Assembly: GCF_024498075.1 (NCBI RefSeq)
Contig: NZ_JANHOF010000024.1
Span: forward strand, 1 to 64,000
Direction: 5' to 3'
Source: Paenibacillus mendelii
Lineage (GTDB): Bacteria; Bacillota; Bacilli; Paenibacillales; Paenibacillaceae
Length of the DNA stretch: 64,000 nucleotides
A program made the translations under genes and the position numbers. The notes under the pieces were generated by a model, which was not told where the DNA came from, did no database searches, and worked only from the letters and a program-made list of their open reading frames with translations. Position 1 is the first letter of the stretch, and each line of letters starts with the position of its first letter. Of this stretch, positions 44,310 to 51,540 are shown piece by piece.

Positions 44310-45773
44310 ATGCAGTTTAAGGGACGTACTGTCGCAGCCTTCATTTCACTGACGATCGTGGCCTCGGTATTAGTGACGCTAATGGTGACCGACCGCTGGA
44401 TCGCGCTGGAGAGCGGAGGCACTACAAGCGGAGCTGTAGCATCGGATACGAAAGAGAAGGCTGGATTGAGCTCACGGGAAATAAGTAAGCTGAACGCGAT
44501 CGTTCAGTTGATTGAAACGAAATATTTCCGTGAAGTGGACCGTTCCAAAGTCGTAGACGGGGCGATCAACGGCATGATGCTTGCCTTGGGTGATCCGTAT
44601 TCCGTCTATATGGAGAAGGAAACGGCGAAGCACTTCTCGGAATCCATCGAAGGCTCGTTCACGGGCATCGGTGCCGAGGTAACGCTGCAGAACGGCAGCA
44701 TTACGGTTATCTCGCCTATCAAAGGATCTCCGGCAGAAAAAGCGGGCGTGCTTGCCAAAGACGTGCTGCTGTCGGTAAACGGTGAAAAGCTGGACGGCGT
44801 CACCCTTAATGACGCTGTAGCCAAAATACGCGGGCCCAAGGGGACGAAGGTCAAGCTGAGTATTAAACGTGCCGGCGTATCCGACCCGATCCATCTCGTG
44901 CTTGTCCGCGATGACATTGATTTCGAGACGGTGTATGCGAACTTGCGCAGTGACGGAGTCGGCGTGATCGAGATCCGCCAATTCTCTCTTAATACCGGCG
45001 AGCGATTCACTGAAGAGCTTGAGCGGCTGGAGAAGCAGGGGATGAAGGGGCTCGTTATCGATGTACGGAACAATCCGGGAGGTGTGCTTCCGATTGTGGT
45101 ATCCGTAGCGCAGCCGTTCATTGCAGAAGGGCAGCCGATTGTACAGGTTGAAGACCGGACGGGACAGCGAGAAAAAACGATGTCCAAGGGCAAAGGGAAG
45201 TCATATCCGGTTGCTGTGCTGATGAATAAAGGAAGCGCGAGCGCTTCGGAAGTTCTGGCAGGCGCTCTTAAGGAAGCGGGACATGCCGTACTGGTCGGCG
45301 AGACAACATTCGGCAAAGGCACGGTTCAGGTCAGCTACGACAAAGTGACTGGAGACGGAAGCCTGGTCAAGATGACGATCGCCAAATGGTTGACCCCGCT
45401 TGGTAATTGGGTGCATGAGAAAGGGCTCAAGCCGGACGTTGAAGTGCTGCCGCCGGATTATTATACGGTTGCCCGCTTGTCGAAGGCGAAGACGCTTGAG
45501 CGTGACACGATATCCGAGGATACCCGCAGCTTGCAGGTGATGCTGGTTGCGTTGGGATATGAGGTAGATCGGAAAGATGGTTATTTCAGTGCCAAGACGG
45601 AGAGCAGCGTTCGCGCGTTCCAGACCAAGGAAAAGCTTCCGGTCACGGGCAAAGTAGACAAAGCGACTGCAGAGAAAATCGAGGAACAGCTTATCGTTCG
45701 CATACGCGATCAGGATAGCGATGAGCAGCTCATTAAAGCGGTCAGCGTTGTCCGTGAAAAGATAAAGCCCTAA
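44310..45773 (+). CDS. ctpA: CtpA-type S41 carboxy-terminal processing protease
   Basis: 487 aa exported protease. An N-terminal hydrophobic signal (TVAAFISLTIVASVLVTLMV), a PDZ domain (about residues 95-175; ITVISPIKGSPAEKAGVLAK), the S41 core with Ser in MNKGSASASEVLAGAL and Lys in TTFGKGTVQ, and a C-terminal peptidoglycan-binding domain (LQVMLVALGYEVDRKDGYFS). Its place next to ftsEX and a minJ-like gene matches B. subtilis ctpB. ATG at 44310 is preferred over an in-frame GTG at 44301 because AGGTGAT precedes it. Confidence 0.92.
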   Translation: MQFKGRTVAAFISLTIVASVLVTLMVTDRWIALESGGTTSGAVASDTKEKAGLSSREISKLNAIVQLIETKYFREVDRSKVVDGAINGMMLALGDPYSVYMEKETAKHFSESIEGSFTGIGAEVTLQNGSITVISPIKGSPAEKAGVLAKDVLLSVNGEKLDGVTLNDAVAKIRGPKGTKVKLSIKRAGVSDPIHLVLVRDDIDFETVYANLRSDGVGVIEIRQFSLNTGERFTEELERLEKQGMKGLVIDVRNNPGGVLPIVVSVAQPFIAEGQPIVQVEDRTGQREKTMSKGKGKSYPVAVLMNKGSASASEVLAGALKEAGHAVLVGETTFGKGTVQVSYDKVTGDGSLVKMTIAKWLTPLGNWVHEKGLKPDVEVLPPDYYTVARLSKAKTLERDTISEDTRSLQVMLVALGYEVDRKDGYFSAKTESSVRAFQTKEKLPVTGKVDKATAEKIEEQLIVRIRDQDSDEQLIKAVSVVREKIKP

Positions 45774-45850
45774 AACGGCCGGTTAGATGGATGGTGCAGA
45801 GGCTAAGGCGGGTTCTGCGGCAGGATTTTTCATTCCAATGTCGAATGAGT

Positions 45851-45894
45851 AGAAGGTTGGCTCCGTACGTTTACGGTGTCGGCCTTCTTTTTTT
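45851..45894 (+). terminator. Terminator of ctpA
   Basis: AGAAGG (45851-45856) pairs with CCTTCT (45883-45888), and the arms between them continue pairing with some G-T wobbles around ACGTTT; a nine-T run follows. Confidence 0.75.
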
Positions 45895-46069
45895 GGTATA
45901 TCCGTGCTGTGCGCAGGGACTTGGGCGTGTATTCGAACCGTAGTGGATGATTGCAAAGCAAGTAGATGTCCAGTGGGGACTGAATAATATCGGCGTTGTC
46001 TAATGGATTGTAAGGCTGGTGATCGGAAGGGAATATATCGAATCTTGGAATAATGAAGGAGTGAACGCG

Positions 46070-47365
46070 TTGGACATGGCTTGGGAAGTGATCCGGCAAG
46101 CTGGAGGGGCGGCGCTGCAGCTGCTGCTGACACCGTATTATTACGTGGCTATTCTACTGATTATGCTGCAATACATGCGCCAAACTCGAATGATGCGCAA
46201 GCTCTTCCATGTTCGTCTGCATGCTTGGCCCCAGCTGCTCATGAGGACGGTACTCTCCGGTATCGTGGTCGGATTCTTTATTTCCTGCGCGGGGTTGTTC
46301 CTTGGCGTGTCTGTAACGGGCGAGGCTGTGCTCTGGATGTGGGGAACAGCAGCGGTCTTGGCCGCAGCGTCTGTGCGTTATTTATGCTTTGCCTATAGCG
46401 TGGGGATACTTGGGGTGCTGCAGTGGCTGCTGTTGTGGATACCGCTGGCGGAGCGAGGGGATTGGATCGGAACGGCGGCAGCTTCGCTGGGCCGGCTGGA
46501 CATTCCGGGCCTGCTCGTGCTCGTGGCGCTCATGCATCTCGCGGAAGCGCTGCTGGTACGTATGCAGGGAGCCCGTTTTGCAAACCCCTTATTCCTTGAG
46601 GGCAAGCGGGGCAAGCTGATCGGCGGTTATATGCTGCAAGGCTATTGGCCGGTACCGCTGCTTATGCTTGTTCCAGGTACAGCTTCCGGAAGTGGCGTCG
46701 ACGTCGGTCTGCCCTGGACGACGCTGCTGGACAGCAGCTTTCTCGGGAGCGGAGGCTGGACAATGGTCGGGTTTCCGATGATGATCGGCTTCACCGAAAT
46801 GACCCGCACGATGCTGCCTAAGGCAAAGGCGCGGGCGGCTTCGTCAGCGCTGCTGTTGTATGCGCTCCTTGTAGGAGCAGTTGCCGTAGGAGCGGCATTC
46901 TGGTCGCCGCTCACCGTTGTTGCCGCGCTGTGTGCGCTTCTGCTGCATGAGATGCTCGTCCTGATGAGCAGGCTGCGGGAAACGACGAACAGCCCCTTTT
47001 ATGTACATAATGAGCAGGGACTTCGCGTGCTGGCTGTTATTCCGGGCACGCCTGCGGAGGCGATGGGTATTCTAGCGGGCGAAGTCTTGCACAAGGTCAA
47101 TGGCTTGAAGGTTCGGACCATTGAAGAGCTGTATGCCGCGCTGCATGTCCATTCCGCTTTCTGCAAGCTGGAGGTCTTCAATCTGGAAGGCCAATTGAAG
47201 TTTGTACAGCGTGCCCGGTATGCGAATGAGCATCATCAGCTCGGCGTGATACTGGCCCCGGACGAGAAGGCGGACTTCTATGCCGCTCCAGGTGCCGCGT
47301 CGCTTCTGGACCTCTTCCGTGGAGGGCGAACGGCGCGTCAGCGCGAAACGACGACGTCGATTTGA
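46070..47365 (+). CDS. minJ: PDZ-domain membrane protein (MinJ-like)
   Basis: 431 aa. About eight hydrophobic segments (for example GGAALQLLLTPYYYVAILLI, SAGVRYL-type stretches) fill residues 10-300, then a PDZ-like domain (about 325-400; VLAVIPGTPAEAMGILAGEV) and a short basic tail. In B. subtilis MinJ (YvjD) has this layout and sits near ftsEX-ctpB; it bridges DivIVA and MinD to place the division septum. Homology is inferred from architecture and neighbourhood. The start is TTG 46070 with AAGGAG at 46056-46061; ATG 46076 is an alternative. Confidence 0.78.
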   Translation: MDMAWEVIRQAGGAALQLLLTPYYYVAILLIMLQYMRQTRMMRKLFHVRLHAWPQLLMRTVLSGIVVGFFISCAGLFLGVSVTGEAVLWMWGTAAVLAAASVRYLCFAYSVGILGVLQWLLLWIPLAERGDWIGTAAASLGRLDIPGLLVLVALMHLAEALLVRMQGARFANPLFLEGKRGKLIGGYMLQGYWPVPLLMLVPGTASGSGVDVGLPWTTLLDSSFLGSGGWTMVGFPMMIGFTEMTRTMLPKAKARAASSALLLYALLVGAVAVGAAFWSPLTVVAALCALLLHEMLVLMSRLRETTNSPFYVHNEQGLRVLAVIPGTPAEAMGILAGEVLHKVNGLKVRTIEELYAALHVHSAFCKLEVFNLEGQLKFVQRARYANEHHQLGVILAPDEKADFYAAPGAASLLDLFRGGRTARQRETTTSI

Positions 47366-47413
47366 TAAGTAAGCTGGACGGCAACAGAAAACATATACCG
47401 CTTAAACGAATAC

Positions 47414-47440
47414 GCCCCATGGTCAACTTGACCATGGGGC
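47414..47440. terminator. Hairpin between convergent minJ and motB
   Basis: GCCCCATGGTCAA (47414-47426) and TTGACCATGGGGC (47428-47440) are perfect mates separated by one base. It sits between the two convergent stops and probably ends transcription from both sides, although no good T-run follows on either side. Confidence 0.65.
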
Positions 47441-47450
47441 ATATTCGGCT

Positions 47451-48233
47451 TTACTCTACGATCCGCATGACGGTGATTTCCACGCGGCGGTTTTTTTGAC
47501 GGTTGGCTTCCGTCGTATTAGGAGCGACAGGGCGAGTATCGCCGTAACCGGCGATTTCAAATTTTGTCGGATCGATCTTGGCTCCGTCTACGAAATACCT
47601 CAATACAGACAATGAACGGCCGGCCGATAGTCCCCAGTTGTCCTGGAATTCGCCGCCTTCCTGAATGGGCAAATTATCGGTATGGCCTTCGATGCTAATG
47701 GTATTATCGAGCTGCTTGAACAAGCTGGCGAGCTTATTGAGCACAGGCTTGGAATTGGTTTTCAAATCGGCTTTGCCTAGATCGAACAGAAATTGATCGG
47801 AGAGCCGAATCGCGATTCCTTTTGGCGTATCTGCAACAAAAACAAGACTTTCCAGATGGTTATCCTTGATGTAGCTTTGTATGACACGCAGCAGATCCTG
47901 CAGTTCCCGCTCCATCTGAACCTTCTCCGCCTTACGCCGTTCCTCATCCGGGTCGGTGACCTTCCCGGACGTATCGGCAGGCTTCGGCTGCTGAGCCTTA
48001 TCGAGCGCTCCAGTCAAACCGGAGCCCTCTTCGAGAATCGAGTCCGCCTTGCGGAATTCAAACGTAAGCGATTGTGCAAGCACTTCATACTTTTTCATAT
48101 CCAGCTGACTCATCGCGTACAGAATGACGAAAAAAATCATCAGCAGCGTAATCAGATCCGCATAGGTAATCAGCCAACGATCATGGCTTTCCGGAGCTTC
48201 GCTCCGACCGGAACGCCTTCTACTCCGCCGCAT
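47451..48233 (-). CDS. motB: Flagellar motor stator protein MotB (MotS-like)
   Basis: 260 aa. One membrane segment (WLITYADLITLLMIFFVILY) carries Asp26, the ion-binding residue of the stator channel; the C-terminal OmpA domain (SIEGHTDNLPIQ; NRQKNRRVEITVMR) anchors to peptidoglycan. YADLITLL resembles the MotS type more than the MotB type, and MotS partners use sodium in Bacillus, but the ion cannot be decided from this. It overlaps the 3' end of motA by 14 bases on the minus strand. Confidence 0.93.
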   Translation of the reverse strand: MRRSRRRSGRSEAPESHDRWLITYADLITLLMIFFVILYAMSQLDMKKYEVLAQSLTFEFRKADSILEEGSGLTGALDKAQQPKPADTSGKVTDPDEERRKAEKVQMERELQDLLRVIQSYIKDNHLESLVFVADTPKGIAIRLSDQFLFDLGKADLKTNSKPVLNKLASLFKQLDNTISIEGHTDNLPIQEGGEFQDNWGLSAGRSLSVLRYFVDGAKIDPTKFEIAGYGDTRPVAPNTTEANRQKNRRVEITVMRIVE

Positions 48234-49011
48234 TCGTTCCCACCTTCTTCGCTAGGGGATTGTCCTGCTCCAGCAGCATGAAGGAGGTTAGCTTCTTGCA
48301 GATTAATTGCGGGTTTTCGCCGGCTTGCAGCGCTAGAATACCCTCCAGCTTGAGCTCCAGCATTTGCACCTGCTCCATGCTGGATGTTTTGATTTTGGAG
48401 GCAAGCGGCAAATAAATGACATTCGCGCTGGCAACCCCGTATAGGGTTGCGGTGAAGGCGACAGCGATCGAAGGGCCGAGTGAGCCTGGATCAGATAGAT
48501 TGCTAAGGACGTGGATCAGACCCATAACGGTGCCGATGATACCCATGGTAGGCGCATACCCGCCGGCGGCTTCGAAAATTTTCGCCTGCTGCTCCCGTTT
48601 GCGTTCCAGCGCATCGATCTCAAGCTCCAGAATTTGTCTGGTGAGCTCCGGGTCGGTTCCGTCTACCACCATGAGAAGACCATTGCGTAAGAAAGGGTCC
48701 TTCAGTTCATTGGCTTCGGTCTCCAAGGCGAGCACGCCTTCCCGCCGGGCAATCGTAGCCATGTCCACGAGCTTGTCGATCATCTCATGCGGCTCGGAAT
48801 CCGTCTTGCGGAAGGCATGCCGGAGCGCATCGGGAATTTGCTTGAGCTTGGAGGAAGGGAAGCTGACCACAACTGCCGCGAACGTGCCCCCGATAACGAT
48901 CAGCAAGGCCGTTTTTTCAAAAAGACTTTCCGGGTGACCGCCTTCCCACAAAAAACCTAGAAATAATGCCAGAATCCCTGCGATAATACCAATGATCGTT
49001 GTAATGTCCAT
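48220..49011 (-). CDS. motA: Flagellar motor stator protein MotA (MotP-like)
   Basis: 263 aa with four membrane segments (IIGIIAGILALFLGFLWEGG; TALLIVIGGTFAAVVVSF; two around 150-210). It forms the stator with MotB and drives rotation by ion flow. The cytoplasmic loop (ELKDPFLRNGLLMVVDGTDP) and YAPTMGIIGTVMGLIHVL look closer to MotP than MotA of B. subtilis. It is transcribed together with motB, away from uvrB, but no SigD promoter is evident upstream. Confidence 0.92.
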   Translation of the reverse strand: MDITTIIGIIAGILALFLGFLWEGGHPESLFEKTALLIVIGGTFAAVVVSFPSSKLKQIPDALRHAFRKTDSEPHEMIDKLVDMATIARREGVLALETEANELKDPFLRNGLLMVVDGTDPELTRQILELEIDALERKREQQAKIFEAAGGYAPTMGIIGTVMGLIHVLSNLSDPGSLGPSIAVAFTATLYGVASANVIYLPLASKIKTSSMEQVQMLELKLEGILALQAGENPQLICKKLTSFMLLEQDNPLAKKVGTNAAE

Positions 49012-49360
49012 CTTTCTCTTTCACGCCCCGTCTTATGATTTATAATGTACCGTTCACAGGCCGCTATCTATCTTGTTGTCAACATCCACCGATTGCATCG
49101 GACCACGAAAATCGGTATAATAAACGAATGGGAACACATATTCTTATGTTGTCCGGGGCTTTGAGCTTGCTTACAGAACTGGAAGAAGCTCGGAGATATG
49201 CGAAATGACCGTGCAGACACAATGAACCCTTTACCTCAAGGCAAACGGGCAACAAATTTATGCACTTTTTTAATAGGATGCTGTCTAATTTATCGGGATT
49301 TATGGGTAACCTTTTAATAGGCCTTTTTTCATAGAAGCCATAGAATCGAGGTGTGAATGC
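49012..49360. other. Divergent region between motA and uvrB
   Basis: 349 bases. It contains the uvrB promoter and LexA site near 49093-49143. For the motA side I see only weak -10-like TATAAA and no SigD element. The rest of the region, about 49144-49348, is uvrB leader with no gene. Confidence 0.6.
49093..49143 (+). promoter_or_regulatory. uvrBA promoter with LexA (DinR) operator
   Basis: TTGCAT (49093-49098), a 17-base spacer and TATAAT (49116-49121). GAACACATATTC (49132-49143) fits the Bacillus LexA box GAAC-N4-GTTC at 7 of 8 positions and lies right at the expected start of transcription, so LexA would block uvrBA until DNA damage. Confidence 0.66.
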
Positions 49361-51364
49361 ATGGACGTGCACGAAACGCGGCAAAGGAAGCCGTTCGAGC
49401 TGAAATCGGAATACACGCCGCAGGGCGATCAGCCGGTAGCCATTCAGAAATTGGTGGAGGGTGTTGAAGCGGGCGAGCGGTATCAGACGCTGCTTGGCGC
49501 TACCGGTACAGGCAAGACGTACACCATCGCGAACACGATCGCGAAGCTGAACCGGCCAACGTTGGTCATTGCACATAACAAGACACTGGCTGCGCAGCTG
49601 TGCAGCGAGTTCAAGGAATTTTTTCCGGATAATGCCGTTTCTTACTTCGTCAGTTACTACGATTACTTTCAGCCGGAAGCGTATATTCCATCGTCGGATA
49701 CGTATATCGAGAAGGATTCGAGCATCAATGACGAGATCGACAAGCTCCGGCACTCCGCCACGAGCTCCTTATTCGAGCGTACCGACGTCATCATCGTTGC
49801 CAGTGTATCCTGCATTTACGGTCTCGGTTCGCCTACGGAGTATGGCGGGCTTGTATTGAGTCTGCGCAAAGGCATGGAGAAGTCGCGCGATCAGATTCTG
49901 CATAAGCTCGTCGACATTCAATATCAGCGCAACGATATTAACTTTATTCGCGGAACCTTCCGCGTTCGCGGCGATATTATTGAAATTTTCCCGGTTGCGA
50001 ACAACGAGCGGGCCATGCGCATCGAGCTGTTCGGTGACGAGATCGAGCGGATTACCGAGATTGATGTTCTGACCGGCGAGATCGTCGGCGAGCGCGACCA
50101 TGTTGCGATATTCCCGGCATCTCACTTCGTTACCCATGAGGATACGATGCGCGTGGCATTGAAGAATATCGAAGCAGAGCTCGAAGAGCGTCTTGCCGAG
50201 ATGAGGGAGCAAGGGAAGCTGCTGGAAGCCCAGCGCTTGGAGCAGCGCACCCGTTATGACATCGAGATGATGCAGGAGATGGGGTTCTGTTCCGGCATCG
50301 AGAACTACTCGGGGCCGCTGACGTTCCGCGAGCGGGGGGCGACGCCTTATACGCTCATGGATTATTTTCCGGACGATATGCTCGTCGTGGTCGATGAATC
50401 GCATGTGACGCTTCCGCAAATCCGGGCTATGTACAACGGGGACCGCGCCCGCAAGGAAGTCCTGGTCGATCATGGATTCCGGCTGCCGTCGGCAATGGAC
50501 AACAGACCGCTTCGCTTCGAAGAGTTCGAGGAGAAGATGAAGCAGATCATCTACGTATCGGCCACGCCGGGTCCTTATGAGCTCGAGCATTGTCCGACGA
50601 TGGTTGAGCAGATCATCCGTCCTACCGGCTTGGTCGATCCCATTATCGAAGTGCGTCCAACCAAAGGCCAAATCGATGACCTGCTTGTCGAAATCCGCGA
50701 TCGTATCGCCAAAGACGAGCGCGTACTCGTCACGACGCTAACGAAGAAGATGTCGGAGGATCTAACCGATTATATGAAGGAAGTCGGCATTAAGGTGCGT
50801 TACCTCCATTCGGATATTAAGACGCTGGAGCGGCTTGCTATATTACGAGATTTACGTATGGGTACCTTCCATGTACTTGTCGGTATTAACCTGCTGAGGG
50901 AGGGGCTTGACCTGCCGGAGGTGACACTCGTCGCCATTCTCGACGCAGACAAAGAAGGCTTCCTGCGGTCGGAGCGTTCGCTCATCCAAACGATCGGACG
51001 TGCAGCCAGGAACTCAGACGGACGCGTCATCATGTATGGTGACAAAATCACAGACTCCATGGAGAAAGCACTCAAGGAGACGGAACGCCGCCGAACGATC
51101 CAAACCTCATACAATGTCAAACACGGCATCACGCCGCAGACGATTCGCAAGAAAATACATGAAGTTATTGAAGCAACGAAGGTAGCTGAGCAGAAGAGCG
51201 ATTACTTGACCGGTGTCGGCGTCAACAAAATGTCGAAGAAAGAGCGTCAAGCGCTTGTTGGACGTCTCGAAGCCGAGATGAAAGATGCAGCTAAGAACCT
51301 GCAGTTCGAACGTGCGGCTGAGCTGCGCGATGCGCTGCTGGAGCTGAAGGCGGAAGTGGGCTGA
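49361..51364 (+). CDS. uvrB: UvrB, excinuclease ABC subunit B
   Basis: 667 aa damage-verifying helicase of nucleotide excision repair. GATGTGKTYTIANTI is Walker A; YYDYFQPEAYIPSSDTYIEK is the start of the beta-hairpin that clamps DNA; VVVDESHVTLPQ is the DEAD box; and the last 40 residues form the UVR domain that binds UvrC. Length is normal. GAGGTG before the ATG is the ribosome binding site. uvrA follows after 176 bases. Confidence 0.97.
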   Translation: MDVHETRQRKPFELKSEYTPQGDQPVAIQKLVEGVEAGERYQTLLGATGTGKTYTIANTIAKLNRPTLVIAHNKTLAAQLCSEFKEFFPDNAVSYFVSYYDYFQPEAYIPSSDTYIEKDSSINDEIDKLRHSATSSLFERTDVIIVASVSCIYGLGSPTEYGGLVLSLRKGMEKSRDQILHKLVDIQYQRNDINFIRGTFRVRGDIIEIFPVANNERAMRIELFGDEIERITEIDVLTGEIVGERDHVAIFPASHFVTHEDTMRVALKNIEAELEERLAEMREQGKLLEAQRLEQRTRYDIEMMQEMGFCSGIENYSGPLTFRERGATPYTLMDYFPDDMLVVVDESHVTLPQIRAMYNGDRARKEVLVDHGFRLPSAMDNRPLRFEEFEEKMKQIIYVSATPGPYELEHCPTMVEQIIRPTGLVDPIIEVRPTKGQIDDLLVEIRDRIAKDERVLVTTLTKKMSEDLTDYMKEVGIKVRYLHSDIKTLERLAILRDLRMGTFHVLVGINLLREGLDLPEVTLVAILDADKEGFLRSERSLIQTIGRAARNSDGRVIMYGDKITDSMEKALKETERRRTIQTSYNVKHGITPQTIRKKIHEVIEATKVAEQKSDYLTGVGVNKMSKKERQALVGRLEAEMKDAAKNLQFERAAELRDALLELKAEVG

Positions 51365-51433
51365 GACAGCCAATCATATTGAAACATCAGCGATGAACGC
51401 CCTTAGCGGCGTCGCCGCATTGTATATCTCACC

Positions 51434-51466
51434 GTTGAAGGGCGGTTAGGCCGCTCGGACTTCAAC
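51434..51466 (+). other. Hairpin between uvrB and uvrA
   Basis: GTTGAAG (51434-51440) pairs with CTTCAAC (51460-51466) and GCGG/CCGC pair inside. No T-run, so it is probably not a terminator; a message-stability element is possible. Confidence 0.5.
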
Positions 51467-51540
51467 TGAACCTAAGACACGGCTGCCAGGTTCGCACGGA
51501 TGTGCACCTAAGGTTGTACGTACAGGAGGAGAGAAAGTAA

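Noticed and set aside
49079..49753. 224 aa minus-strand frame across the uvrB start
   Set aside because: It covers the uvrB promoter and coding start; it lacks a start signal and family motif.
49769..50671. 300 aa minus-strand frame inside uvrB
   Set aside because: It overlaps the conserved UvrB coding sequence completely and has no recognisable protein.
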